A DNA stretch of 64,000 nt from Aliishimia sp039978895 (lineage in GTDB: Bacteria; Pseudomonadota; Alphaproteobacteria; Rhodobacterales; Rhodobacteraceae), in assembly GCA_039978895.1 (NCBI GenBank), contig JBDWAL010000046.1:186001-250000 (forward strand). Reading direction: 5' to 3'. A model generated the notes under the pieces. The model made no database searches. It saw only the letters and a program-made list of their open reading frames with translations, and was not told the origin of the DNA. The translations under genes and the position numbers were made by a program. Positions 31,569-39,961 of the stretch are shown here, piece after piece. How positions within the stretch are numbered: position 1 is the first letter of the stretch; each line of letters begins with the position of its first letter.

Positions 31569-33011
31569 ATGTTACGTTTTTTGCGCACAAGTTTGTGCGC
31601 ATTGTTCATCTTCTGTTTCCCCGCAGATGGGTTTTCTCAGCAAATCACGCTGGACGAGGCGCGCTTTTTGGCACGCGTTGCCTTACAGCGTGGCGAGCCC
31701 CAGCTTGCTTTGAACATTGCCAAAGGCCTGCTAGACGCCAACCCCAAAGATCCCACTGCCCTGCTGATAGTCGCAGCTGCGCAATCGCAATTAGGAAATC
31801 CAATTAACGGGCGCCGCGCTGCTGCACGTGCCTACCGAAACGCCAAAGACAACCGCGTCAAACTAGACGCTGCGAGCATCGCCGCCCGACTAGCCCTTAA
31901 CGCCAAACGCCCGACCCTGACGCAAATTTGGCTGCGCCGTGCAAGCCAGCAGACTACGGATCCAATACGTCAAAAACAGATCGCATCAGATTATCGCCGC
32001 GTGCGAGCCGAAAACCCTTGGAGCTTCGACTTAGACTTTAGTGTCCGCCCCTCATCCAACGTCAATAATGGCTCTGACGTAAGCCAGTTCACGGTGGATG
32101 GTGTTGATACTATCGACGGAGACGGCCAGTTAAGTGCCTCGTCACAGGCTTTATCTGGCCTGATCGCTCAAGGGCAACTAAATGTTGGCTATCGACTGCG
32201 CAGCAATGCAAAGAGCCGAACCGACTTGTTAAGCCGTGTACGGATTCAGCGCGTTGATTTATCGGACGACGCGCGTGCCTTGGCAGATCAGCTCGTGCAA
32301 GACGCAATCGCCGCCGGTGACCCCGCGCCGGATGATCCACGCAACCGTGACTTTGGATCAACTTATACAGATCTGACTTTGCAACATAGCTTCCGAGTGG
32401 GCACCAACCCCAGCAACATTGCTTTGGTAAGCTTCGGTTTTGGCGCCCTTTGGTACGGGGGGGATCTGCAAGCGCGCGTGGCGCAGTTACGGGCTTCACG
32501 TCGGTGGGCCATCAATCCAAAAACGAGTTTCACGCTATACGGAACATACGCCCGACGCGACCAAGTTGGATCGACAATCAGCGACAGCAACACTCTGGCG
32601 CTACAAGGCGCGATCATGCACAAGCTGGACTCTGGCAGCGCGCTGTCCGTTTCATTGGGAGTCAGTGACACGCGTGCAGACCGCTTCAATCTTGAAAATA
32701 CGTCATGGTCATTGCGCTCCAATTATAGTTTTGCCAAGAATTGGGGCCCGGCCAAGGTGACGGCAGGATTATCATTTCAGGACACTCACTTTCCCCAATA
32801 TTCGGTGTCCACAGGTGTGACGACAATTGCCGTACCGGGGGGACGCCAAGACCAAGCTTTTTATGCCGACCTAAAATTGTTCTTTGAAGACTATGATTAC
32901 GCGGGTTTTGCGCCTGAACTCACTATTCGCGCAGGCAAACGCAGTTCAAACGTCAATCGGTTTGACACCCGCGAAGTGTCCGCTTCGATCGGCATTCAAT
33001 CAAAATTCTGA
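31569..33011 (+). CDS. Surface lipoprotein assembly modifier (Slam, DUF560)
   Basis: A 480-residue outer-membrane protein. After a signal peptide (LCALFIFCFPADGFS) residues about 27-145 are TPR-like helices (GEPQLALNIAKGLLDANPKD). From about 150 to the C-terminal IGIQSKF, which ends in an aromatic residue as outer-membrane barrels do, it reads as a beta-barrel with alternating strands (RTDLLSRVRIQRVDL; SNIALVSFGFGALWYGG). TPR plus DUF560 barrel is the Slam architecture of the type XI secretion system. Slam moves lipoproteins to the cell surface. It starts 1 bp after the lipoprotein stop, so the pair is translationally linked. Confidence 0.85.
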   Translation: MLRFLRTSLCALFIFCFPADGFSQQITLDEARFLARVALQRGEPQLALNIAKGLLDANPKDPTALLIVAAAQSQLGNPINGRRAAARAYRNAKDNRVKLDAASIAARLALNAKRPTLTQIWLRRASQQTTDPIRQKQIASDYRRVRAENPWSFDLDFSVRPSSNVNNGSDVSQFTVDGVDTIDGDGQLSASSQALSGLIAQGQLNVGYRLRSNAKSRTDLLSRVRIQRVDLSDDARALADQLVQDAIAAGDPAPDDPRNRDFGSTYTDLTLQHSFRVGTNPSNIALVSFGFGALWYGGDLQARVAQLRASRRWAINPKTSFTLYGTYARRDQVGSTISDSNTLALQGAIMHKLDSGSALSVSLGVSDTRADRFNLENTSWSLRSNYSFAKNWGPAKVTAGLSFQDTHFPQYSVSTGVTTIAVPGGRQDQAFYADLKLFFEDYDYAGFAPELTIRAGKRSSNVNRFDTREVSASIGIQSKF

Positions 33012-33090
33012 CAAGCACTTGCGTGCCCTCTGGCAAAGCCTGCGCGGCATGCTAGGCTCCTAAGGGAAACCACTTAAGGGAGCGCAGGCA

Positions 33091-33519
33091 ATGGGCCTCA
33101 AATATCTACACACGATGGTGCGCGTCAAAGATCTGGACGCATCAATCGCTTTCTTCAAACTATTCGGGATGGTCGAAACACGACGCCACGAAAGCGAACA
33201 GGGCCGATTTTCTCTTATTTTCATGGCTCCTCCCGGTCAGGAAGACTGCCCGATTGAGCTGACTTATAATTGGGATGGCGATGACGGATTGCCGACTGAC
33301 GGGCGTCATTTCGGCCATCTCGCCTATGCCGTCGACAACATTTACGAGATGTGCCAGCACCTTCAAGACAACGGTGTGGTGATCAACCGTCCGCCACGCG
33401 ACGGCCGCATGGCCTTTGTGCGCAGCCCAGACAATATCTCAATTGAACTGTTGCAAGACGGCGATGCGCTAGAACCTGCTGAGCCATGGCTCAGCATGGA
33501 GAGCCAGGGCCATTGGTAA
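33091..33519 (+). CDS. gloA: Lactoylglutathione lyase (glyoxalase I family)
   Basis: A 142-residue VOC-fold enzyme that converts the methylglyoxal-glutathione adduct to lactoylglutathione. Metal-binding residues are in the expected places: His in YLHTMVRVKD, Glu in CPIELTYNWD, His in FGHLAYAVDN and Glu in NISIELLQ. The length fits GloA. ATG 33091 has AAGGGAG upstream. It overlaps the downstream DUF1194 frame if that gene starts at 33486. Confidence 0.88.
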   Translation: MGLKYLHTMVRVKDLDASIAFFKLFGMVETRRHESEQGRFSLIFMAPPGQEDCPIELTYNWDGDDGLPTDGRHFGHLAYAVDNIYEMCQHLQDNGVVINRPPRDGRMAFVRSPDNISIELLQDGDALEPAEPWLSMESQGHW

Positions 33520-34232
33520 TCAAAACGACCCTCGCCGTTTGCGCCACAATTGCTATGACAAACATGGCGTCGGCGGCGCAGTGTCGTTTGGCATTGGTCC
33601 TTGCATTGGATGTATCGTCATCAGTCGACGAGGACGAAGATATCCTTCAACGGGGCGGAATGGTATCCGCCCTTATTGCGCCAGAAGTCCAAGCCGCGTT
33701 CTTTGCATCTGATTTACCCGTCGCCTTGGCTGTTTTCGAATGGTCTGGACGCTACAATCAAGAAATTTTGCTCGATTGGACACTTATCAACACCCCCACC
33801 GCATTGGTTCGGGCGGCTGAAATTCTTGCTGAATCCAAACGAAGCCATAACGAATTTCCAACCGCAATGGGTTATGCACTGGGATTTGGCGCAGGATTGC
33901 TGGAACGCGCGCCCCCGTGCTTGTTCAAAACAATCGATATGGCAGGTGATGGCGTAAACAACGAAGGGTTCCCACCCGCTGCGGCCTACGCAGAATTTCC
34001 ATTCGAGGACGTAACCGTCAACGGATTGGTGATCGATGCCGCCGAATTTCAAACGGGGCAACAGTTAATCGATTTTTATGACGAGGAAGTTCTTCATGGC
34101 CCCGGTGCCTTTCTCGAAGTGGCACGCGGTTTTGAAGATTACGAGCGCGCATTGAGACGCAAACTTGAACGTGAGCTTAGGCCTGCTTCAATTGGCGCCT
34201 TGTCAAAACAGACCAAGAAACAACCAGGATGA
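33486..34232 (+). CDS. DUF1194 / von Willebrand factor A-like exported protein, copy 1
   Basis: A protein of up to 248 residues, with a signal peptide ending NMASAAQC and a VWA-like domain whose metal site is LALDVSSSVDEDE (DxSxS). MIDAS-type sites bind a divalent cation and protein ligands. Start choice is uncertain: ATG 33486 overlaps gloA by 34 bp; TTG 33513 would give the more typical signal peptide. The function of DUF1194 is unknown; it is exported and probably periplasmic. Its stop overlaps the next start by 4 bp, and the next gene is a paralogue. Confidence 0.85.
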   Translation: MAQHGEPGPLVIKTTLAVCATIAMTNMASAAQCRLALVLALDVSSSVDEDEDILQRGGMVSALIAPEVQAAFFASDLPVALAVFEWSGRYNQEILLDWTLINTPTALVRAAEILAESKRSHNEFPTAMGYALGFGAGLLERAPPCLFKTIDMAGDGVNNEGFPPAAAYAEFPFEDVTVNGLVIDAAEFQTGQQLIDFYDEEVLHGPGAFLEVARGFEDYERALRRKLERELRPASIGALSKQTKKQPG

Positions 34233-34969
34233 AGCAGACATCCAGAAACGCGTTTTTGGCTATCCTGTTGAGTGGTATAGCTGGCACGGCCGAGGCAAAT
34301 TCAACGGATTGCAGGCAAGCCCTAGCCTTGGGTTTGGACGTGTCGGGATCGGTCGATGCTTTGGAATACCGCTTGCAGTTGGACGGCTTGGCTTCCGCCT
34401 TGGGCACGCCTGCTGTCAAAAATGCGTTGCTAGCTATGCCAAGCGCTCCGATCCAACTCTTAGTATACGAATGGAGCGGCGCAACCGATCAACACTTGAT
34501 TGCGGATTGGACAGCCATAGAAACAGCAGCCGACATTTCAATTCTTCAGGAAACATTACGCCAGGTCCTTCGCCGCGAGGCCGCCCCCGGCACAGCACTT
34601 GGCCCATCAATGCGCACAGGTGCCGCACACCTTGATCGACGCCCTCATTGCTGGAAACGAACCTTGGATATTTCCGGAGATGGAAAAGCAAATTCTGGTG
34701 ATCATCCAAAGGGTGTTCGCGCAGAGCTGGAAGCCAAAGGCATTACGCTCAATGCTCTTGTGATCGGCGCTGATACGTCCGGTTTGGCAGACCTAAAGCA
34801 AGCAGAACTTGGTGAGTTGTCGTCCTATTTCCGCGTCAACGTCATCACAGGACCAGACGCTTTTGTGCAAACTGCGCTAGGCTATGAAGAATATGCACAA
34901 GCCATGGCACGTAAATTGGAACGGGAACTGGAGGGGCTTGTTGTGTCATCCCTTTTCCCAGAAAATTAA
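34229..34969 (+). CDS. DUF1194 / von Willebrand factor A-like exported protein, copy 2
   Basis: A 246-residue paralogue of the preceding protein: signal peptide (AILLSGIAGTAEANS), metal site LGLDVSGSVDALEYR, a shared DISGDGKANSGDHPKGV segment that matches DMAGDGVNNEGFPPAA in copy 1, and the same end (GYEEYAQAMARKLERELEG). The ATGA overlap with copy 1 implies coupled translation and a partnership, perhaps as heterodimers. Function unknown. Confidence 0.87.
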   Translation: MKQTSRNAFLAILLSGIAGTAEANSTDCRQALALGLDVSGSVDALEYRLQLDGLASALGTPAVKNALLAMPSAPIQLLVYEWSGATDQHLIADWTAIETAADISILQETLRQVLRREAAPGTALGPSMRTGAAHLDRRPHCWKRTLDISGDGKANSGDHPKGVRAELEAKGITLNALVIGADTSGLADLKQAELGELSSYFRVNVITGPDAFVQTALGYEEYAQAMARKLERELEGLVVSSLFPEN

Positions 34970-35016
34970 GCGGCTTTGCGATCAGAAGAGGCCGCGCAAT
35001 CGCAAAGCTTCGAAAT

Positions 35017-35523
35017 TTAGTAGATATATCGGATTTGATCCGTCCAATACCGTTCCATCCGACGCAACATTGTGCTGATTTCCTCAATGCCTTCAGCGTT
35101 GATGATATCTTTTTCTTTGAGGCCGATTGCGTGCCGTTCAAACAAATCTGCAACGATGTCGCGAATACGTCTGCCTTCTTCGGTCAACCGGACCCGTACT
35201 GAGCGGCGGTCAATCTCGCAACGTTGATGGTGCATAAAGCCCATTTCAACCAGTTTTTTCAGGTTATAGCTGACATTGCTACCTTGATAGTATCCGCGGC
35301 TCTTGAGTTCGCCTGCGGTCACCTCATTGTCGCCAATGTTGAACAACAACAGCGCTTGCACAGAGTTAATCTCTAGCACGCCGACGCGTTCGAATTCATC
35401 TTTGATAACGTCCAACAACAAACGGTGCAAACGTTCGACCAATGACAGGGCTTCAAGATAGCCCATCATAAAGCCTGGGTTGGTACTCGCGGCCTGCGGG
35501 GCGACGGGGTGGCTCATATCCAT
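35017..35523 (-). CDS. MarR family winged-helix regulator (LdtR-like)
   Basis: A 168-residue MarR-fold regulator. The recognition helix region is GYYQGSNVSYNLKKLVEMGF and the wing IDRRSVRVRLTEEG. The overall pattern (a long N-terminal helical region with VERLHRLLLDVIKDEFERV) resembles LdtR, a conserved alphaproteobacterial regulator of L,D-transpeptidase genes, but that link is tentative. No ligand-binding residue can be named. It is convergent with the DUF1194 pair. Confidence 0.8.
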   Translation of the reverse strand: MDMSHPVAPQAASTNPGFMMGYLEALSLVERLHRLLLDVIKDEFERVGVLEINSVQALLLFNIGDNEVTAGELKSRGYYQGSNVSYNLKKLVEMGFMHHQRCEIDRRSVRVRLTEEGRRIRDIVADLFERHAIGLKEKDIINAEGIEEISTMLRRMERYWTDQIRYIY

Positions 35524-35596
35524 TTATATGTCTCCGACTCTTTCTGCTCTGAACCGCACAATGACGTTAGAAATGAAAATATATCGTTAAATCAAA

Positions 35597-35902
35597 TCAG
35601 TTGCCTTCAAGTGACACCGCAATCTGCGCAATCAAGCCTTGGAATTGCGCCGGTGCTTCCTCCTGCCCAGTGACCCACAAGTACAAATCATGATCATTTT
35701 CGTGCAATAAAGCATCATAAGTGTCTAATTCGGCAGGATTCATATCCGTCAGTTCAACATCAGCAAACCCGGACAGGATCAAATCCATCTCCTTGATCCC
35801 ACGCCGCATGGAACGCATCTTCATCCGCTTCAACCGAGAATCATGCGTTTCATTTGGGTCTACGGGGGGCGGTGCGATTTTGTAAGAATTCGAATCAGGC
35901 AC
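35597..35902 (-). CDS. sdhE: Succinate dehydrogenase assembly factor SdhE family
   Basis: A 101-residue protein that helps attach FAD covalently to SdhA. The diagnostic RGxxE motif is in SMRRGIKEMDLILSGF, followed by LDTYDALLHENDHDLYLWVTG. The length and a 30-residue disordered N-terminus fit alphaproteobacterial SdhE. It overlaps the upstream XRE gene by 8 bp, so the two are co-translated; succinate dehydrogenase genes themselves are not in the window. Confidence 0.9.
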   Translation of the reverse strand: MPDSNSYKIAPPPVDPNETHDSRLKRMKMRSMRRGIKEMDLILSGFADVELTDMNPAELDTYDALLHENDHDLYLWVTGQEEAPAQFQGLIAQIAVSLEGN

Positions 35903-36293
35903 TTTGTCCCTCCTGAATCATCTTGCGCAACCGTTTCTCAATCCGTCCGATCTGTTCGGCTTTCGCAGTGAACGCCATGCGAATCTCGCGAAGTTCAGCC
36001 ATCATCGCAGTCATGTCTGCGCCCAATGTGTCCGTGTCCGGTGCTTCGACGCCCTCACCGACGCCTGTGATCAACCACCCCATCGACACGCCCAGAAGGC
36101 CTGCCAACATAGACAAGCGGTTGGCGCGCGGCTCTGCGAGGTCGTCTTCCCATTTGCGTACTGTGCTGGCTTTGACACCAAGGCGTTTGGCAAGTGCCGC
36201 CTGGGTCAGATTGGTTTGTTCGCGAGCGGCGGCCAGCCGGTCCCCGAAGGTCGCTACGTTCGGATCGTACCAATTGTCTGCGGCTTCGCCCAT
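35895..36293 (-). CDS. XRE family helix-turn-helix regulator
   Basis: A 132-residue regulator with a Cro/CI-type HTH (LAAAREQTNLTQAALAKRL; KASTVRKWEDDLAEPRANRL, about residues 19-70) and a C-terminal coiled coil (MTAMMAELREIRMAFTAKAE). The ATG at 36293 has GGAG 6 bp upstream and is preferred to the open extensions to 36305 and 36362. It overlaps sdhE by 8 bp. The XRE–sdhE pair is probably conserved in the group. Target genes unknown. Confidence 0.82.
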   Translation of the reverse strand: MGEAADNWYDPNVATFGDRLAAAREQTNLTQAALAKRLGVKASTVRKWEDDLAEPRANRLSMLAGLLGVSMGWLITGVGEGVEAPDTDTLGADMTAMMAELREIRMAFTAKAEQIGRIEKRLRKMIQEGQSA

Positions 36294-36381
36294 GTCGTAC
36301 TCCATATTCGTCAAAAAGCATTGTCGAGCCGTGAAAGGCCCCCTAAAGACACTAGGTATCATCTAACATAGGCGACCTGAA

Positions 36382-37584
36382 ATGGAATTCCTGTCAGCGA
36401 CTCTCGCGCGCGTCAAACCGTCCCCTACCATCGCAGTGACTAACAAAGCTGCTGAACTCAAGCGGGCTGGTCACGATATCATCGGTCTTGGCGCCGGAGA
36501 GCCGGATTTTGACACGCCGCAGAACATCAAGGATGCCGCCGTCAAAGCGATCGCCGAAGGTAAAACGAAATACACCGGGGTCGATGGCATTCCAGAGTTA
36601 AAAGAGGCCGTTTGCGCGAAATTTAAACGTGACAACGGTCTAGACTATAAGCCGTCGCAGGTGTCTGTTTCATCAGGTGGCAAGCAAGTCTTGTACAATG
36701 CATTGATGGCCACGCTAAACGAAGGCGACGAAGTGGTTATACCTGCGCCGTACTGGGTGAGTTATCCCGACATGGTTTTGCTTGCAGGCGGAACACCCGT
36801 TGTTGCCCAGGCGTCGTTACAGACTGGGTACAAACTGACAGCCGACCAACTGGAAGCTGCGATTACTCCAAACACCAAGTGGTTGATTTTCAACTCACCT
36901 TCTAACCCGACAGGTGCTGGGTATAGCGCGGCTGAGATGAAAGAAATTACCGATGTTTTGATGCGCCACCCGCATGTCTGGGTGATGACAGACGATATGT
37001 ATGAACACCTCGCTTATGATGATTTCGAATTCTGCACCCCTGCTGAAGTCGAGCCGCGTTTGTATGATCGCACATTGACAATAAATGGCGTATCCAAAGC
37101 TTATGCGATGACAGGCTGGCGCATTGGGTATGCGGCGGGACCCGAGCCGTTAATTGCCGCTATGCGTAAAATTCAATCCCAGTCCACGTCCAACCCATGC
37201 TCCATCAGTCAATGGGCGGCGGTTGAAGCGTTAAATGGAACACAGGATTTTCTTGCCCCCAACAATGAGTTGTTTGTTCGCCGCCGTAACTTGGTTCTGG
37301 AAAAGCTAAATGCCATCGACGGGATCAGTTGCCCCAAACCGGAAGGAGCTTTTTATGTCTATCCTTCGATTTCAGGGTTGATCGGTAAAACCAGCCCGGC
37401 GGGGACGTTGTTGGAAAATGACGAGATTTTTGCGACAGCCTTGCTCGAAGAAACCGGCGTGGCGGTGGTCTTTGGCGCGGCCTTTGGCTTATCCCCTAAT
37501 TTCAGGGTGAGCTACGCGACGTCAGACGAAGCACTGACGCAAGCTTGCGAGCGGATCGCGAAATTCTGTGCAGGATTGACTTAG
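36382..37584 (+). CDS. Class I/II PLP-dependent aminotransferase (aspartate aminotransferase type)
   Basis: A 400-residue PLP enzyme. The PLP lysine is in TINGVSKAYAMTGWRIGYAA. The segments GAGEPDFDTP and FNSPSNPTGAGYS match the prephenate/aspartate aminotransferase (AspC/PatB) group. The C-terminal arginine region FRVSYATSDE carries the substrate-carboxylate contact. It probably moves amino groups between aspartate (or arogenate) and 2-oxoglutarate. It is followed after 11 bp by a small hypothetical gene on the same strand. Confidence 0.92.
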   Translation: MEFLSATLARVKPSPTIAVTNKAAELKRAGHDIIGLGAGEPDFDTPQNIKDAAVKAIAEGKTKYTGVDGIPELKEAVCAKFKRDNGLDYKPSQVSVSSGGKQVLYNALMATLNEGDEVVIPAPYWVSYPDMVLLAGGTPVVAQASLQTGYKLTADQLEAAITPNTKWLIFNSPSNPTGAGYSAAEMKEITDVLMRHPHVWVMTDDMYEHLAYDDFEFCTPAEVEPRLYDRTLTINGVSKAYAMTGWRIGYAAGPEPLIAAMRKIQSQSTSNPCSISQWAAVEALNGTQDFLAPNNELFVRRRNLVLEKLNAIDGISCPKPEGAFYVYPSISGLIGKTSPAGTLLENDEIFATALLEETGVAVVFGAAFGLSPNFRVSYATSDEALTQACERIAKFCAGLT

Positions 37585-37595
37585 GAGAAAACGGA

Positions 37596-37997
37596 ATGGC
37601 CGGCGATCTTCCTGATTACTATTTCCGTGTCCGTGAAAACGGTGCAGTTGTGTTTCTTCTTGATAGCGAGAACCGCAACCGTCGGATCGAAATGGATCAG
37701 ATCGCCGTGCTCAATATCCGCAATGGTGAGATCAAACCACATGGGGATCGTACGCTATCTGAAGCAGATTTGGATGCGATCAAAACTTGGATGAAGAAGC
37801 GCGCTGCCACGTTGGCCGCACGCGATCTTGATGACATCCACCGTGCGATTGACCATCTAAATCTGACCACCCAATGGGCCCAATCCAGGGCCAGTGATGC
37901 GCAACTAGATGCGATCACAGATGATCTCTTGCTCGCTATGCATGATCTGCGCACGGTTCTTGTACGCAAAAAATCCGACCGTTTGAGCAAAAGCTAA
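37596..37997 (+). CDS. Conserved hypothetical protein
   Basis: A 133-residue soluble protein. The N-terminal half has a beta-hairpin-like VFLLDSENRNRRIEMDQIAVL pattern; the C-terminal half is helical (LDDIHRAIDHLNLTTQWA; TDDLLLAMHDLRTVLVRKKS). The start at 37596 has TAGGAGA upstream and follows the aminotransferase by 11 bp, so the genes are probably co-transcribed. I do not recognise a domain. Confidence 0.7.
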   Translation: MAGDLPDYYFRVRENGAVVFLLDSENRNRRIEMDQIAVLNIRNGEIKPHGDRTLSEADLDAIKTWMKKRAATLAARDLDDIHRAIDHLNLTTQWAQSRASDAQLDAITDDLLLAMHDLRTVLVRKKSDRLSKS

Positions 37998-38098
37998 ACC
38001 GAACGCCTGCGCTGTTTTAGTGAACGGCTTACCAACAGGCGAAAAACGACCAATTTATACTTCCCTCAGAGCCACCAACTGCCGAATTTCCGCCGAGT

Positions 38099-38114
38099 AT
38101 TCACCATGGTGAAT
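38099..38114. promoter_or_regulatory. Perfect 16-bp palindrome upstream of the RTX gene
   Basis: ATTCACCATGGTGAAT is a perfect palindrome 70 bp before the RTX start at 38184. It could be an operator. The ATG inside it is a poor start for the RTX protein because no ribosome site precedes it. Confidence 0.5.
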
Positions 38115-38183
38115 CTCGTCTTGGCCGAGATGCCCTTCGATGCAATCGAATTGACCATCTCAAACCAACACAGGAAAACTGCC

Positions 38184-39836
38184 ATGCAAATTCTTGATCG
38201 CCCGGCATTGGGCCTTGATGCACTAGCCACGTTTACCGCCGAAGACCCCGGCCTTGCCGCGAATATTCACCAACAAGATATCGACGGCGGTGTAGCTGCT
38301 GCGCGCGTCATGAATGATGTTGTCATCACAGCACTTAACAGCACGGGCGTGAACGCTGATACCAAAATTGACGCATCCGACATGCGCACTTTGTCTGCAT
38401 TTATCCGATCAGATTCAAATCTTTACGACACGTTTTTAAGTGGCCATGGCAATGATGAAGGCGATCTCGAAACAGGGTATCATCTTGTTCAGGGCGATGG
38501 CGGCGCTTACCGTTTTCAAGGGCGTGACTTCATCGATACGGTTGCGGACGCCGTTTATCACATCGGATTTGCCATCGTTGACGGACGCTTCCAAAACGAA
38601 GACGGCGATCAGAATGAAACCGTCGAGGATGTCGCTGGATGGCTCAACTACTTCTTGAACGGCGAAAACATCGTCTATGGCACCAGCGGAGAGGATCGTT
38701 TGGGCAGTGGACATTATAGTTTTGCCCTCGACGCGGCAGTCCACGAAGTTTTCGAGGCCGGTGCAGGCAATGATCGGGTCAATGCAGGTCTTGGCAATGA
38801 CGTCGTCTTTGCGGGTACTGGCGACGATCGCGCAAACGGCAACGAGGGCGACGATCACCTTAAGGGAGAAGCGGGTGACGACAAGCTATGGGGAAACGAA
38901 GGGAACGACTTGATCGAGGGCGGTGTGGGCGCGGACGTCCTTGCTGGGGGCGAGGGAATGGATGAATTGCATGGCGGTGATGGCAATGACACTGTTTACG
39001 GTGGCCTTGGAGATGATGTTTTGCACGGCGATAGTGGGGCCGATGAACTCGCGGGCGAAGACGGCGACGACATTTTGATCGGCGGAAATGGCGATGACCG
39101 CCTTTGGGGCTCTGAAGGTGACGATGGTTTGCGCGGGCAAAACGGTGCAGATCGCATCGGCGGCGGGAACGGGGATGACAAAGCTTGGGGCGGCGCTGGC
39201 GCTGACACGATCTCAGGAAATGCAGGCACCGATATGCTGCACGGTGGCGCGGGAGCAGACCAAATCTGGGGCGGCGGTGGCTATGACGACATCTATGGCG
39301 GCGCGGATGATGACCATTTAGCTGGCGAAGATGGCAATGACACCCTTCGCGGTGGCACGGGCGCTGATGCGATTCGGGGGGGTGCCGGAAATGACATCAT
39401 TTATGGCCAAATGGGGGATGACGACCTGCGCGGAGGCAATGCCCACGACATCCTATTTGGCGGCGACGGAAATGATGAATTAACCGGTGGCAACGGGCGC
39501 GACTACATCAGCGGCGGCGAAGGCGCTGATATTCTCAACGATTGGGAAGATGTCGATGCCCGCGACGTGTTTGCTTTTTCTCTGGGTCACACAGGCGTAA
39601 CGCAGGGCACTCGTGATCTTGTGCGTGGTTTTGACAGTGGGTTGGACCGGATCGACTTGACTGGATTTGGTGACCTTACGTGGCAATCAGGGGCTGGTTT
39701 TTCAGGCAATGGGATCGGGCAAGTGCGATTTGAAGCCGAACTTGTCCGTATTGATGCAGATGGCAATGGTGTGGTCGACGCGATGATCGAATTGGAAAAC
39801 ACTAATTTCGTAACGTGGGATGACTTCATCCTCTAG
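38184..39836 (+). CDS. RTX (hemolysin-type calcium-binding repeat) protein
   Basis: A 550-residue probable type I secretion substrate. The N-terminal ~190 residues are an acidic domain I cannot assign. From about residue 195 to 455 tandem nonapeptide repeats of the GGxGxDxUx type run without break (for example GGDGNDTVYGGLGDDVLHGD; AGGEGMDELHGG), forming a calcium-binding parallel beta-roll. The C-terminal region ends in ELENTNFVTWDDFIL, resembling the uncleaved secretion signal of RTX proteins. ATG 38184 with AGGAAA 6 bp upstream is preferred to ATG 38106. No ABC exporter gene lies within the window. Confidence 0.9.
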   Translation: MQILDRPALGLDALATFTAEDPGLAANIHQQDIDGGVAAARVMNDVVITALNSTGVNADTKIDASDMRTLSAFIRSDSNLYDTFLSGHGNDEGDLETGYHLVQGDGGAYRFQGRDFIDTVADAVYHIGFAIVDGRFQNEDGDQNETVEDVAGWLNYFLNGENIVYGTSGEDRLGSGHYSFALDAAVHEVFEAGAGNDRVNAGLGNDVVFAGTGDDRANGNEGDDHLKGEAGDDKLWGNEGNDLIEGGVGADVLAGGEGMDELHGGDGNDTVYGGLGDDVLHGDSGADELAGEDGDDILIGGNGDDRLWGSEGDDGLRGQNGADRIGGGNGDDKAWGGAGADTISGNAGTDMLHGGAGADQIWGGGGYDDIYGGADDDHLAGEDGNDTLRGGTGADAIRGGAGNDIIYGQMGDDDLRGGNAHDILFGGDGNDELTGGNGRDYISGGEGADILNDWEDVDARDVFAFSLGHTGVTQGTRDLVRGFDSGLDRIDLTGFGDLTWQSGAGFSGNGIGQVRFEAELVRIDADGNGVVDAMIELENTNFVTWDDFIL

Positions 39837-39899
39837 ACCTTGAAAACCTGATGCGGAAACTCTGCCGTTTCGTAAAGCTCAAGCGAACATAACGAATGG

Positions 39900-39937
39900 A
39901 CGTCCCCAGACGGGTCGAGCAGATCATCTGGGGACGT
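39900..39937. terminator. Long perfect hairpin between convergent RTX and hppD genes
   Basis: ACGTCCCCAGA (39900-39910) and TCTGGGGACGT (39927-39937) form an 11-bp perfect stem with a 16-base loop. No T tract follows, but its position between convergent stops suggests a bidirectional terminator. Confidence 0.6.
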
Positions 39938-39961
39938 CACAAGACCTGTTAAATCAACAGA

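Noticed and set aside
38106..38183. Upstream start for the RTX protein
   Set aside because: No ribosome site precedes ATG 38106, which lies inside a palindrome; ATG 38184 has AGGAAA at proper spacing.
38760..39530. Repetitive GGxGxD-coding DNA as a possible CRISPR or tandem repeat array
   Set aside because: The repetition is at protein level (RTX nonapeptides) with degenerate DNA, not uniform repeats and spacers.
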